DNA from: Marchantia polymorpha subsp. ruderalis
Lineage: Eukaryota; Streptophyta; Marchantiopsida; Marchantiales; Marchantiaceae
Direction: 5' to 3'
NCBI GenBank assembly: GCA_037833965.1
Contig: AP031354.1
Span: forward strand, 17,648,001 to 17,712,000
DNA: 64,000 bases
Shown here: positions 16,127 through 28,523 of the stretch, one piece after another
How positions within the stretch are numbered: the stretch's first letter is position 1
How the letters are laid out: every line of letters begins with the position of its first letter
Translations under genes and position numbers: made by a program
Notes under the pieces: model-generated
What the model saw: only the letters and a program-made list of their open reading frames with translations
What the model was told of the DNA's origin: nothing
Databases searched by the model: none

Positions 16127-18335
16127 CTTCCGTGGAGCCTCCGTCGTCATCATCCGAGTGGAGAATTTCAGTCGCCATTGATTGCGTCGGCGACTGCCCC
16201 GAGTGGGGCTGCACGTCCTCGACGTGTGCTGCCTGCGAAGGCACGGCTGCAGCCTCGCTGCTCGTCGCCAAAATGTCTAAGGCGGAAGGCGAATGTACCT
16301 GAGCGGCATCCCCGTCGCTTACTTGTTGATTGCCTCCCGCGTCCTCTCTGTCTCCGTCGTCCGCCGCCGAAGGCGGTCGAGCGGAGGGTGGCTGCGCGGG
16401 GTTTGATTGCGCATCGCGCATCGAGATTTCATCCCGCGGACAGTCACTCCGCTCCTCCGTCTGCTGCTCCCTTGATCGGTCCGTGGGGGCTGTGCCTGGC
16501 CCGTGCGCAGGCGCATTTGCAGGCGCCTTGTCCGCCGCAGGCGTAGCGCCGCGGACATCTATCGCCGAAGGCGACATGGCCGGGGGCCGCACGCCCGATG
16601 TTCCTTGGCCTATAGGCCCTACCGCCGAAGGCGCATCTATCGGCGGACTTCCCGCCGATGGTGCGGCCTCCGCACGCTCTCTGCTCGTATCTCCTCGGCT
16701 CGAAGGCCCTGGCGCCGAAGGCGCAAATTGCGGCGCGTGGTGCGCCGGAGGGTCTGGCCCCGAGGGCCGGTGTCTCGTAGGCGGTTCTTCCGCCGGCTCC
16801 TTCCCCTTCCTGCGTTGGAACGGGGGTGATTCTTGCATGTGCACAGGCGGCACGTGCGGAGGTGTCCTGTGCACAGGCGACCTGTGCACAGGTGAGCGCC
16901 TGTGCACAGGCGGACTGCTCCTTCCCACGCGTAAGCGTAGATCCACGTCCACTTGTGTTCGCCGGTCCGCGGGGGCTCGTCCGTCCGCGGAGGTTCGCCT
17001 GTGCGCAAACGGAACATCTGTCCGCATCGCACGTGGTAACTCCGGAGGCCCTTGGCCCGTAGGCGGCCTCTCTCCCGACGAGGTTGCAGCGTGGCCCGTT
17101 GCTCCTGCGGTCGTCCGCGCTTCCTCTCGCCTCTCTGGCGACGCACTTCCTATCTCCGTCGCAATCGTCGCCGTGTCCGCACTGTCAGCTGGTAACACCA
17201 GTTTGCGTGCCTTCTGCTTCGGCCGGCTGTATGGCTCGCACAGCGGCCGCGGTCGAATGGGAGCAGAGGGTTCTTGATGCTGCTCCTCTTCAGACTCTTC
17301 CCTCCATCGCCGCTTCCGCGGCACTCGCGCTGCAGGGGTGTGTCTCCCTTCGTCCCTCCGTCTTGATGGGGTAGAAGTCGGTGACTCCTCTGCATCAGTA
17401 TCGACCTCGTTCTCCCGCACATACTTCCCGGGATGGTCGATGGACAATGGCGGAAAATGTTCAAGCTCTGCCGCTGTCAAACAATTCCGCTGTCGATAAA
17501 AATTGATGAGGAAAGGAGAAAGATGGTTTAGAGTTCCCCCCTTCTCCTCAAACGCGTGCTGTCGCATCACCCTGTGCAGGATGCTCGCCCAGTGAATTGG
17601 AGTTCCCTCAATGACGCACTCCACAAAAGAGACTTGCCACAATGTGATGTAGCAGGCGCGGTGCGGCTGCAGTAATTGCATCAGCGCCGCGGACAGAGTC
17701 CGGCGAAATCGATCCTTGTAATCACGGGTCCTGTACCCATTCTTGGTAGACCTCCCGGTCTTGAACAGCTCCACAAATTGCGCCTCTTCTTGCTTGGTCA
17801 CCTTGATGCTCTCGCTGTCGAAAAGGAGATGCCCTGGCATGCCAGCACATCTTCCCAACGCCTGCGCCCAATCTTGGACTGTCCACCGATCAACATGCGG
17901 ACGCAATCCGCGCGAGGGTGGTCCCTGTGGCTCTAGCCACTCGCGCACCATATTCGCACAGATGTAATTCCATCCCCATAGCAAGAAATCGAGCTTTCTT
18001 GCTATTAAGCGCTCCTCGAAAGCGCGCAGCCCGTTCTGCGGCAGGCGAAGTGGCACCATCCGCAATCTGCTCGGTCTCGTCATTGCGTTCCTGGGGTTCG
18101 CTCGCCCGCTCATTCTACTTCCGCACCGCCCGTGCTTCTTTCTCTCTCGGCAAACTCTAATCGCTCTCAATTCCAAATCACGCGCACTCACTTCTCCCTC
18201 AATCAACAAGAAATCTCCTGTGCGACGACGTCGAGAATGTTCCGCAGCCAGCAGATGGATGCGCGCAGCGCGCACAAGAGATTGGAATCGCGAATTCAAG
18301 AATGGGACGTTCTCCGCCGCCCGGTCGAAGGTCAT
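16127..18335 (-). pseudogene. Element B left LTR: N-terminal and middle part of the U3 ORF
   Basis: The ATG is at 18335 and the start MTFDRAAENVPF is shared with the right LTR copy and with B2. The frame is open through the conserved N-terminal domain and the PVHR/PSA-rich middle until element A interrupts it at 16126. The remaining C-terminal part lies at 589-1 and has a premature TAG. The gene is broken by insertion and by a nonsense codon. Confidence 0.88.
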
Positions 18336-19579
18336 GGTCGGCTCTTGGTCGTGAAGAACGTCTCACTTGATGGCCGCGCCGGCTGTACGCTGGAACGGTC
18401 TTCGCTCTCACGCGCGGCTTCACGCTCCGCCGTCGTCGATTAAACTCTCACGCTCGAATTGGCGGATTTGAACTCCGCGAGCGTGTCGCCCTGCGGACAT
18501 GGGGGCGTAGCGCCGAAGGCGAGTTTTCCGCCTTGCGCGGTACACTTGTTCGTACCGTCCCTCGGCCAATCTCCCTCTGCCTTGACGCGTGTGTCCGCAT
18601 GTCGGACAAAAATTCAACTCCTGCCTGTGCGCAGGCAGGAGCCTCGGCGGATTCTCCGCCGGTGCGGAACCTCATCCTCCTGTGCACAGGCGTTCGCCTG
18701 TGCGCAGGCGAATTCCGTCCGCGGAGCTGCGCTGGCGCGGAAGGCGTTGACCATGGTCAGCCGTCTCCGTCCAGTCTGTCCGTTCCTTGTCTCTCCGTCG
18801 GCGCTTCCGCCGCCGCAACTCCGTCCGTCCAAGAGCGCATCCACCCGTGCCGTCCGCACGGTCCGTACCTGATTGGATTACTCTGGCGGCTCTTCCGACG
18901 TACGCGGCGCTGCGCTGGCGCGGAAGGCGCCGTACACTTTCTACCTCACAAGGCGCATTTCTAGGGCCCAAGGCGGATTTTCCGCCGACGCCGAAGTGCC
19001 TGTGCACAGGCGAACGCCTGTGCGTAGGCGGACTTCGCGCCTTCCCTAACCCTACTTCGCCTGTGCACAGGCGAACGCCTTCGTCCGCGCATAGGACAAA
19101 ACTTGGATCCCCCCTCCGAGTAGGCGGAATTCGCGCCGGTGGCGAACTCCTTCCGCTGTAGGCGACCGCCTCCGTTTCTTCCAGTAGCGATAACTCCCTA
19201 AGTCCTCATCCGTTCCAAGCGTTCTTGGGCTCGTTAGAATCAGCGCGTCGAGCTCTTTCCAACGTGTCCCTAACTTGGTCAAGGCGCCCGAGGGTTTACC
19301 TAATTACGGGGGTTTCCCTACAGCCGCGGACGCAACCTCCGAAGGCGGGTTTTGCGCCTTGCGCCGTAGAGATCCTAACTGCAGAGCTCGCAGGGAGGAT
19401 GGTGCCCGTCCTTACTGCGGCACCCCAAATCCCAGATTCTACAAGATCCCTCGAGAATCCCCGCGATCTTCCGGATTCACTCTGTTTTGATGTACCGAAG
19501 GCTATTTACAATGCTGCCAGGGTACAGTTTTCCAAAAATGTTTTAATTTCCTCAAAATTGCCAAAAGTGGGGTACCACA
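16127..19579 (-). repeat. Element B left (3') LTR, remaining part
   Basis: It matches 32710-36162 in the right LTR with scattered substitutions (for example 16811 g against a, and 16838-16842 catgt against cctgt). In sense the LTR begins TGTGGTACCCC at 19579. The stretch 18336-19579 is GC-rich U3 without a recognised gene. It holds many copies of palindromes such as CCTGTGCACAGG and GCCGAAGGC. Confidence 0.92.
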
Positions 19580-19592
19580 TGCCCCCCTCCTC
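19580..19592 (-). other. Polypurine tract of element B
   Basis: The sense sequence GAGGAGGGGGGCA directly abuts the 3' LTR, identical to the tract in element A. Confidence 0.9.
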
Positions 19593-19616
19593 AATTGTGA
19601 GCGCCCACGCGAACAC

Positions 19617-22454
19617 TCACATGTGGTATTTCTTCAACCGCCACCCGTTTACTCGGGTGCCTAACAAATCGCCGGCCTGGTCCGCAAGTTGGATGGATCC
19701 ATTCGGGAAGACTTCGACAACCCTGTAAGGTCCCATCCACCTTAGGTGCAGTTTGCCTGGGAATCTGGCATGCCTGCTGTCGTAGAGTAATGCCAAATCA
19801 CCCGCCTGCAGGAGTACCGGTTTGATCTTTTTATCGTATCTCTCCTTTCAACGGAGCTGGATTTTCCTGGTGCGATCTTCGGCGTCTCGTCTCCTCTCAT
19901 CCAGCAGCGTGACCTCCTGTAACCTGTAGAGCTGACTCTCCTCTGCGCCCATCCTCTGCAAATCCATCGTTCGTTGGGTGGGTACTTCAAATTCGATCGG
20001 GAGGATCGGGTGTTGCCCATACACCAGAAAGTATGGTGTCTGTTTGGTCGTGATTTTCTCAGTTGTGCGGTACGCCCACAGAGCGGCTGCTAGCTTCGTA
20101 TCCCAGTCGTGAGCGTGATTCACCGTGACCTTGAGTAGTATTTTACACAGCAGGCCATTGGACTTCTCCATCAGTCCATTTGCCTTGGGATTGTATGGAG
20201 TAGTCTTCCGGTGCTTGATGTGGAAATACCGTGTCAGATCTTCGATGATCTGATTCAGAAAATGCGTGCCCCGGTCGCTGACTAGCTCTAAGGGACATCC
20301 GTAGCGTGTGATGATCGACTCAAACAAGAATGCTGCCACTGTGGCAGCATCATCCCTTCTGGTGGCCCTGGCCTCTACCATTTTTGTGGCGTAGTCCGTT
20401 GCTACCAGAATGTAGCGCCTTCGGGTACTTCTAGTCACTGGTTGTATCGGCCCTACAAAGTCAATACCCCACTTTTCGAAAGGTGCTAGAGGCATGATGG
20501 GAGTCAGGGGCCAGCGCGTTGTAGGCGTCGGTCTCCCCGTCCTCTGGCAACTGTCGCACTTGCGGATGTAATCTAGAACATCCTTAAACATGGTCGGCCA
20601 CCAATACCCCGCATTTAGGATTTTTGTGACCGTGTTCCTGGTGGCATAGTGTCCACCCGCCTCCTCAGTATGCATCGCACTCACTATTCTTGGTACCTCT
20701 GATTCCTCCAGGCATCTGCATAAGCGCTCATCTGCCATCTTCTTGAACAAAACCCCCTGCTGGAGTTGGTACGGACCTGCCTTATGAATAAAGACAGTTC
20801 GCTGTTCCAAATCCATGCCTTCGGGACACTGGAGGGTTAGCAGATATCGATACAGGTCGGCATAGCGGGACTCATGTCCTGCAGACAACTGAAATAACTC
20901 TTCATCTGGAAAATCGTCCACCAATTCCTCCTCTGTCGGTTGTGTCCATAATCGGGACAAGTAATCCGCATTTTCGTGGTGCACCCCTTTCCTGGTCTGG
21001 ACTGTGTAGGTGAACTCTTGTAGTAACAACATCCACCTGGCGATTCGACCGGATAGGTCGGCTTTCTTGACTAGGTGTTGCAATGCGTAGTGGTCCACAT
21101 GGAACACAAACTCGTAGCAGATTAGGTAGTGACGGAACTTTTTACAGGAGTACACCATCCCCAACGCTTCTCTCTCCGTCGTGGTGTATTTCCGCTCTGC
21201 TAGAGACAGCTGTCGGCTCGCGAAGTAGATCGGGTAGTCCTTTTTGTTGTCATCCTTTTGACTCAGTACTACACCGATGGCGAATGCCGAGGTGTCAACG
21301 TAAACATGGAATGGTCGATTCCAGTCTGGACTCCTTAGTACGGGAGCAGTCGTGAGTTTCGCTTTAAGAGTCTCAAATGCTGACTGCTGGTTCGCACCCC
21401 AAGCATAAGGCTCGTCCTTCTTCAACAACTTGGTCAGGTCCGCCGCCAGTATTGCATACAGGTGTATGAATCTTCGGTAGTAGCCCACATGACCCAGGAA
21501 TGCTCGCAGCTCTCTTAGATTCGTGGGTGGCTCAAGCTCGAGTATAACCTTGACCTTCTCGACGTCCACCGCAATGCCGTCTGCCGAGACCCGATGACCC
21601 AACAAGATCCCACTAGTCATAAAGAAAAAGCACTTCTCGGGATGCAGTGATAAACTGCTCTCTCTACATTTATCGAAGGTCTGCTTCAAGTGACTTAGGT
21701 GTTCAGACCGCTTCCCAAAGACACAGAAGTCATCTATGAATATTTCCAGGAACTTCCTCAGTTGTTCCTGAAAGATATTGGTCATCATCCGTTGAAAGGT
21801 GGCAGGCGCGTTGCATAGACCGAAGGGCATCTTGTGATATGCGTAAGTTCCCCAGTCGGTTGTGAACGTAGTTTTATCCTTGTCCTGTTCACGGATAGAC
21901 ACCTGATTGTAACCTGAGAACCCATCCAGGAAGCTATAACATTCATGTCCTGCATGGTCTAGAATGGCATCCGTGAATGGTAACGGGTGATGATCCTTGC
22001 GGGTTGCTGCATTCAACTTCCGGAAATCCTGACACACTCGTATCTTACCCGTCAACTTCTTGGGTACGATAACAATCGGCGACACCCACTCGCTGCTGAG
22101 CACAGGGTAAATAATACCAGCGCTCAAGTACTTATCTATCTCCTCTTTAACTAGCAAGGAGTATTTTGGGTTGAGGCGATACTGGCGCTGTCGTATGGGT
22201 ACTGAGTCGTCCAGTAAATCGATACGGTGTTCCCCATACCGTGCAGGTATCCCCTTCATGTCCTCGATCTTCCAGGCGAAGACGTCGACATAATGGCTAA
22301 GGAATGCCTGTACTTTCCTTAGCTCGTCTCCTCTCACTGCGCTTGATACCTTCAAGCACTTGCCGGGACTGAGTTGTACTTCGTGACAGTCACTAGGGTC
22401 GACAATGCCCTCAGTGTGACTCGTCTCACTCCTTCCCAGTCCCACAGTTAATTG
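19617..22454 (-). pseudogene. pol: Element B pol (RT, RNase H, integrase) with a premature stop
   Basis: The layout and motifs are those of A pol: FIDDFCVFG in RT, YVDTSAFAIG in RNase H, an integrase HHCC module, SDRGTHF, and Glu in LMEKSNG. An in-frame TGA at 19848-19850 replaces an Arg codon and removes about the last 77 residues, including the GPY motif. The downstream frame is open to the natural stop at 19617-19619. One codon near DHAGHECY is missing relative to A. The element is therefore probably not autonomous, although the damage in pol is minimal. Confidence 0.9.
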
Positions 22455-22457
22455 CTA
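22449..22457 (-). promoter_or_regulatory. Gag-pol stop-codon readthrough site (TAG CAA TTA), element B
   Basis: gag ends in TAG at 22455-22457 and pol continues in frame with CAA TTA. This is the exact tobamovirus-type leaky context UAG-CAA-UUA and is equivalent to the site at 8333-8341 in element A. Confidence 0.75.
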
Positions 22458-24100
22458 TTCGTCTTCCGGCTGAATCGCTTCCGGCTCTTCTTCTTCTCCC
22501 ACCGAACAGCAGGCAACGAATCCCACGAAGTAATCGGATTCGGTACCACTGGAATCCGATCGCGCGGTCGACTCACTGTCCTCGCCCGATGTGTAACCTG
22601 CACTTGTCGATGGGGTCTCTCCTTCGTGCCTGACCCTATTCCAGGGCACCGTAATGGTTTTGGTCGGTTCCGAAGGATGAGGAAACTTAAGGCGATGCCT
22701 TCGCCAATCACATCTGACTTGTGCGCCATATAGCCATGGTCGCCCGAGCAGAACGTCATAGCCCTGCTTCATCATCGGTTGAAGGATGATATACGTCAAC
22801 CGAAAGTCCGCACCCCCGATGATTGTCTTGACATTGCGCAGCATACCTGCAGGCATTCTCCGCGTCTGATCCGCTAATCTCAACACACGCTTCGAGGGTT
22901 CGTATTGACTGAACCCCAAGGCTCTCGCTGTATCCTCCGTCATTATGTTGACTCCTGATCCAGAGTCGATTGGCACTCTGCGTACACAACATCCTGCTAT
23001 CTCCACATCGATCTCGGGTGGCCCTTGGTCTTCGCTCTCCACTTGATATACTTGAGAGGTTGTGGATGCGCGCGGCTTCCGCGGATGCCGTAGCGAAAGC
23101 ATCAACATTCTCCGATACGTCTTATTGTCCTCCAAGAGCTGCTTGAACGTGATGTTCACTTTTCGACTCCCGAGATCTTCGACCAAGTCATAGTGGGCGC
23201 GTTGGGGCGCCGGGGTCGACGACGCTCTGCGAGGTTCCACGGTGGCTGCTAACTTCGCCCCAAGGGAGGAGGTCAAGTCTGGCCGCGGTGGGTCCTTTTG
23301 AGTGCGGATCGCTTCCTGCAACAGGTTGGCTACCTCGTTGCGGATATCCGGAGCATAGTCACGTTTCAGTAGGCGCACTGGCTCGTCCTCGACTGCTGTC
23401 TGGGGGCGCACTGCTGGTGCCTCCCGCGTAGCCGAAGACTTCCGAGCAGGTCGCGAGTCGGACTTGCTGGATGTCTTCTCCTTCCCTTTTCCCGTCCGGT
23501 CGTCGGTTCTCCGTTCGTGCTTGCGAGTGTCCCGCTCTTGCTCCTTCGATTTCTTGGAACTACGAGTTTCGACCCGTGCGCACATAACCTCTTCAGCCGG
23601 CCATTCTTCATCTTCGCCATCCCCGTCTGAACCTACTTCGACCTGGTTAACTTGGACGTCCTCCTTGGCAGGAGTGTTCACAAATCGTACCGCTGGCCGA
23701 GGGACTGGTGGCTGATCACACTCTGGCGCAGTATGCCCGATCTTCTTGCAATTACTACATGTCGGAGCATAATCGTTTCGCCTCTTTGGATGGGGACACT
23801 GCGGTGAGAAGTGCCCAACTTCCCCGCAATTATAACAAGCTCGCGGTGGCGGTGGGTCAAACGTCCCTGGAGGTGCCCTCCGCCTCACGGGTACTGTAGT
23901 GGCCCGATCCACCGGAATATATCGTGGGACTTGCATTGCTGAAACTGCAGGAGGGGTAGGAACCGACTGGACGGCGTAGGCTGTTTCTTCGCTAGCCTCT
24001 CCATAGTACTGAGGGTGCTCTCCATAGTACGGTTGGGCCCACTCTACTGCGTTGACTGGATATGACGGACGGGTGGTAAGGCACTCGGTGTTTGCATGTC
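22455..24100 (-). pseudogene. gag: Element B gag-protease, 3' part (split by solo LTR B2)
   Basis: This encodes the end of the first CCHC knuckle, the second and third knuckles (CYNCGEVGHFSPQC, CSNCKKIGHTAPEC), a charged linker and the protease motif DSGSGVNIM, ending in TAG. The 5' part is 29501-30686. The solo LTR broke the frame inside the first zinc knuckle; the target duplication aligns the two halves in frame, so this part was intact when B2 landed. Confidence 0.92.
24096..24100. repeat. Target-site duplication of solo LTR B2, left copy (atgtc)
   Basis: atgtc precedes the LTR terminus TGTGGTACCCC at 24101 and recurs at 29496-29500 after the other terminus. Confidence 0.95.
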
Positions 24101-25334
24101 TGTGGTACCCCACTTTTGGCAATTTTGAGGAAATTAAAACATTTTTGGAAAACTGTACCCTGGCAGCATTGTAAATAGCCTTCGGTACATCAAAACAGAG
24201 TGAATCCGGAAGATCGCGGGGATTCTCGAGGGATCTTGTAGAATCTGGGATTTGGGGTGCCGCAGTAAGGACAGGCACGACCCTCCCTGCAAGCTCCGCA
24301 GTTAGGATCTCTACGGCGCAAGGCGCAAAACCCGCCTTCAGAGGTTGCGTCCGCGGCTGTAGGGAAACCCCCGTAATTAGGTAAACCCTCGGGCGCCTTG
24401 ACCAAGTTGGGTTCCGTTGGAAAGAGCTCGACGCGCTGATTCCAACGAGCCCAAGAACGCTTGGAACGGACGAGGACTTAAGGAGTTATCGCTACTGGAA
24501 GAAACGGAGGCGGTCGCCTTCGGCGGAAGGATTTCGCCACCGGCGCGAATTCCGCCTACGCGGAAGGGGGATTCAAGTTTTGTCCTATGCACGGACGAAG
24601 GCGTTCGCCTGTGCACAGGCGACGTAGGGTTAGGGAAGGCGCGAAGTCCGCCTACGCACAGGCGAACGCCTGTGCACAGGCACTTCGGCGTCGGCGGAAA
24701 ATCCGCCTTGGGCCCTAGAAATGCGCCTTGTGAGGTAGAAAGTGTACGGCGCCTTCCGCGCCAGCGCGGCGCCACGTACGGCCGCCAGAGTAATCCCATC
24801 GGTACGGACCGTGCGGACGGCACGGGTGGATGCGCTCTTGGACGGACGGAGTTGCGGCGGCGGAAGCGCCGACGGAGAGACAAGGAACGGACAGACTGGA
24901 CGGAGACGGCTGACCACGGTCAACGCCTTCCGCGCCAGCGCAGCGCCGCGGACGAAATTCGCCTGCGCACAGGCGAACGCCTGTGCACAGGAGAATGAAG
25001 TTCCGCACCGGCGGAGGATCCACCGAGGCTTCCGCCTGCGCACAGGCAGGAGTTGAATTTTTGTCCGACATGCGGACGCACGCGTCAAGGCAGAAGGAGA
25101 TTGGCCGAAGGGCAGTACGAACAAGTGTACCGCGCAAGGCGGAAAACTCGCCTTCGGCGCTACGCCCCCATGTCCGGAGGGTGACACGCTCGCGGAGTTC
25201 GAATCCGCCAATTCGAGCGTGAGAGTTTAATCGACGACGGCGGAGCGTGAAGCCGCGCGTGAGAGCGAAGACCGTTCCAACGTACAGCCGGCGCGGCCAT
25301 CAAGTGAGACGTTCTTCACGACCAAGAGCCGACC

Positions 25335-28300
25335 ATGACCTTCGACCGGGCGGCGGAGAGCGTCCCATTCTTGAATTCGCGATTCCAATCTCTTGTGCGC
25401 GCTGCGCGCATCCATCTGCTGGCTGCGGACCATTCTCGACGTCGTCACACAGGAGATTTCTTGCTGATTGAGGGAGAAGTGAGTGCGCGTGATTTGGAAT
25501 TGAGAGCGATTAGAGTTTGCCGAGAGAGAAAGAAACGCGGACAGTGCGGAAGTAGAATGAGCGGGCGAGCGAACCCCAGGAACGCAATGACGAGACCGAG
25601 CAGATTGCGGATGGTGCCACTTCGCCTGCCGCAGAACGGGCTGCGCGCTTTCGAGGAGCGCTTAATAGCAAGAAAGCTCGATTTCTTGCTATGGGGATGG
25701 AATTACATCTGCGCGAATATGGTGCGCGAGTGGCTAGAGCCACAGGGACCACCCTCGCGCGGATTGCGTCCGCATGTTGATCGGTGGACAGTCCAAGATT
25801 GGGCGCAGGCGTTGGGAAGATGTGCTGGCATGCCAGGACATCTCCTTTTCGACAGTGAGAGCATCAAGGTGACCAAACAAGAAGAGGCGCAATTTGTGGA
25901 GCTGTTCAAGACCGGGAGGTCTACCAAGAATGGGTACAGGACCCGTGATTACAAAGATCGATTTCGCCGGACTCTGTCCGCGGCGCTGATGCAATTACTG
26001 CAGCCGCACCGCGCCTGCTACATCACATTGTGGCAGGTCTCTTTTGTGGAGTGCGTCATCGAGGGAACTCCAATTCACTGGGCGAGCATCCTGCACAGGG
26101 TGATGCGACAGCACGCGTTTGAGGGGAAGGGGGGAACTCTAAACCATCTTTCTCCTTTCCTCATCAATTTTTATCGACAGCGGAATTGTTTGACAGCGGC
26201 GGAGCTTGAACACTTTCCGCCATTGTCCATCGACCATCCCGGGAAGTATGTGCGGGAGAACGAGGTCGATACTGACGCAGAGGAGTCCCCGACTTCTACC
26301 CCATCAAGACGGAGAGACGAAGGGAGACACACCCCTGCTGCGCGAGTGCCGCGGAAGCGGCGATGGAGGGAAGAGTCCGAAGAGGAGCAGCATCAAGAAC
26401 TCTCTGCTCCCATTCGACCGCGGCCGCTGTGCGAGCCATACAGCCGGCCGAAGCAGAAGGCACGCAGACTGGTGTTGCCAGCTGACAGTGCAGACACGGC
26501 GACGATTGCGACGGAGATCGGAAGTGCGTCGCCAGAGAGGCGAGAGGAAGCGCGGACGACCACAGGAGCGACGAGCCACGCTGCAACCTCGTCGGGAGAG
26601 AGGCCGCGTACGGGCCAAGGGCCTCCGGAGTTACCACGTGCGATGCGGACAGAGGTTCCGTTTGCGCACCGGCGAACCTCCGCGGACGGACGAGCCTCCG
26701 CGGACCGGCGAACACAAGTGGACGTGGATCTACGCTTACGCGTGGGAAGGAGCAGTCCGCCTGTGCACAGGCGCTCACCTGTGCATAGGTCGCCTGTGCA
26801 CAGGTCACCTGTGCACAGAACACCTCCGCACGTGCCGCCTGTGCACAGGCAAGAATCACCCCCGTTCCAACGTAGGAAGGGGAAGGAGCCGGCGGAAGAA
26901 CCGCCTACGAGACACCGGCCCTCGGGGCCAGACCCTCCGGCGCACCACGCGCCGCAATTCGCGCCTTCGGCGCCAGGGCCTTCGAGCCGAGGAGATACGA
27001 GCAGAGAGCGTGCGGAGGCCGCACCGTCGGCGGAAAGTCCGCCGATAGATGCGCCTTCGGCGGTAGGGCCTATAGGCCAAGGAACATCGGGCGTGCGGCC
27101 CCCGGCCATGTCGCCTTCGGCGACAGATGTCCGCGGCGCTACGCCTGCGACGGACAAGGCGCCGGCAAATGCGCCTGCGCACGGGCTGGGCACAGCCCCC
27201 ACGGACCGATCGAGGGAGCAGCAGACGGAGGAGCGGAGTGACTGTCCGCGGGACGACATCTCGATGCGCGATGCGCAATCCAACCCCGCGCAGCCACCCT
27301 CCGCTCGATCGCCTTCGGCGACGGACGACGGCGACAGAGAGAATGCGGGAGGCAACCAACAAGTAAGCGACGGGGATGCCGCGCGGGTACATTCGCCTTC
27401 CGCCTTAGACATTTTGGCGACGAGCAGCGAGGCCGCAGCCGTGCCTTCGCAGGCAGCACACGTCGAGGACGTGCAGCCCCACTCGGGGCAGTCGCCGACG
27501 CATTCAATGGCGACTGAAATTCTCCACTCGGATGATGACGACGGAGGCTCCACGGAAGAAATGTCAGGAGCAGAAGACACCGAGGAGGAGGAGGAGGAAA
27601 TTGTTGGAGCGCCGGCGGCGGCGCTCTCTGAGCAGGTGATTCCGTTGCTGCGGTACTTGGATCGCAAGGTCGATAAATACGCCGACCCACTCCAGCCGGG
27701 ATCTTACATCGAGTTAGTGCGCAGGAGGACTCGCACTAAAGTCCACACCAGCAAGCTATTAGCTAGAGTGGACCAGGAGTTGAGGGACTTGAAGGAGAAG
27801 CATGAGTGCTTGTGGGGACAGTACAAGCTTAATCAGAAATTCTACAAGCACTCCGAGAAGATGAAGGATGAGAAACTGGGCGAGCTCACCAAGGAGCAGG
27901 TGAAGGTCAAGGAAGCACTCGATTTTGAGCAGGTCCAGAATCGGATTTTGTCAGAGGAGCTCGTGCGACAGACGCGGTTGTTGGAACAATGTCAGCTCGC
28001 ACGGCAGGCGGATGAAGAATTAATCCGCAGTTTGCAGTCAGAGTGTGGCGAATTGAGAGCGCAACGTGCCGAAGCCGAATCGCAATTAGTGACGATTGAA
28101 GAGGATCGCAAGAAGGAGGCGGATCGCACGAAGGTGGAGACGGCGAGGCGAGTCGCCCACTGTCTCAAGGGCTACGCCCATTGGGAAGTGAAGGCGCAGG
28201 AGAAACTCACACTGCGTGAGTTTGAATTGCGCGCAGCCGGGTTGTTGTCAGGCGACAGTAGGAGTCGGCGGAAGGTAGCAAAGAAGCTCGAGGCCTTTCT

Positions 28301-28487
28301 GTCGAAGGCACAGGATACCATGTCCGCCCTCGAGGGGGAGGTGTCCGCGGCGTTGCAGCGGTTGGGACTGCGCAGTCGAGCGGAAGAGTGGCAGGGTAGG
28401 GAGTTAGTGCGCGGCAGTCGGCCGCGCAGGAGACGTAGTACAGGTTCCGCGGAGTGTAGTGTAGCGTGGTTCCGTGCAGGCGTGTAG
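25335..28487 (+). CDS. U3-encoded ORF of solo LTR B2, uncharacterised 1,050-aa protein
   Basis: This is the only uninterrupted B-type copy of the LTR-borne gene here. The start ATG (MTFDRAAESVPF) is supported by the same N-terminus in B, B3 and C. Residues about 75-300 are the conserved domain also found in A (GLRAFEERL, KLDFLLWGWN, TRDYKDRFRR, HWASIL, RQHA, GGTLNHLSP). Residues about 320-730 are low complexity, with repeated PVHR, PSA and ADRR units written largely in palindromic DNA. From about 755 (RYLDRKVDKY) to about 950 the sequence is Glu/Lys/Gln/Leu-rich and predicted coiled coil; an Arg-rich tail follows. No membrane segment is seen. I assign no function. It lies upstream of the LTR's own TATA box, so its promoter is unknown. 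Confidence 0.75.
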   Translation: MTFDRAAESVPFLNSRFQSLVRAARIHLLAADHSRRRHTGDFLLIEGEVSARDLELRAIRVCRERKKRGQCGSRMSGRANPRNAMTRPSRLRMVPLRLPQNGLRAFEERLIARKLDFLLWGWNYICANMVREWLEPQGPPSRGLRPHVDRWTVQDWAQALGRCAGMPGHLLFDSESIKVTKQEEAQFVELFKTGRSTKNGYRTRDYKDRFRRTLSAALMQLLQPHRACYITLWQVSFVECVIEGTPIHWASILHRVMRQHAFEGKGGTLNHLSPFLINFYRQRNCLTAAELEHFPPLSIDHPGKYVRENEVDTDAEESPTSTPSRRRDEGRHTPAARVPRKRRWREESEEEQHQELSAPIRPRPLCEPYSRPKQKARRLVLPADSADTATIATEIGSASPERREEARTTTGATSHAATSSGERPRTGQGPPELPRAMRTEVPFAHRRTSADGRASADRRTQVDVDLRLRVGRSSPPVHRRSPVHRSPVHRSPVHRTPPHVPPVHRQESPPFQRRKGKEPAEEPPTRHRPSGPDPPAHHAPQFAPSAPGPSSRGDTSRERAEAAPSAESPPIDAPSAVGPIGQGTSGVRPPAMSPSATDVRGATPATDKAPANAPAHGLGTAPTDRSREQQTEERSDCPRDDISMRDAQSNPAQPPSARSPSATDDGDRENAGGNQQVSDGDAARVHSPSALDILATSSEAAAVPSQAAHVEDVQPHSGQSPTHSMATEILHSDDDDGGSTEEMSGAEDTEEEEEEIVGAPAAALSEQVIPLLRYLDRKVDKYADPLQPGSYIELVRRRTRTKVHTSKLLARVDQELRDLKEKHECLWGQYKLNQKFYKHSEKMKDEKLGELTKEQVKVKEALDFEQVQNRILSEELVRQTRLLEQCQLARQADEELIRSLQSECGELRAQRAEAESQLVTIEEDRKKEADRTKVETARRVAHCLKGYAHWEVKAQEKLTLREFELRAAGLLSGDSRSRRKVAKKLEAFLSKAQDTMSALEGEVSAALQRLGLRSRAEEWQGRELVRGSRPRRRRSTGSAECSVAWFRAGV

Positions 28488-28523
28488 CGTAGTGCAGTGT
28501 AGTGTTAGTTAGGACTTAGAAGG

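Noticed and set aside
16835..17000. Possible CRISPR-like array from regularly repeated CCTGTGCACAGG units
   Set aside because: Spacing is irregular, units are inside an open reading frame, there are no cas genes, and the DNA is a plant retrotransposon.
16330..17277. Long open frame (315 aa) antisense to the B U3 ORF, also seen at 32913-33860, 38721-39983 and 26393-27667
   Set aside because: It mirrors the low-complexity, palindrome-rich middle of the U3 ORF. GC-rich codons and self-complementary repeats create open frames on the opposite strand, and the product is repetitive without a recognisable domain.
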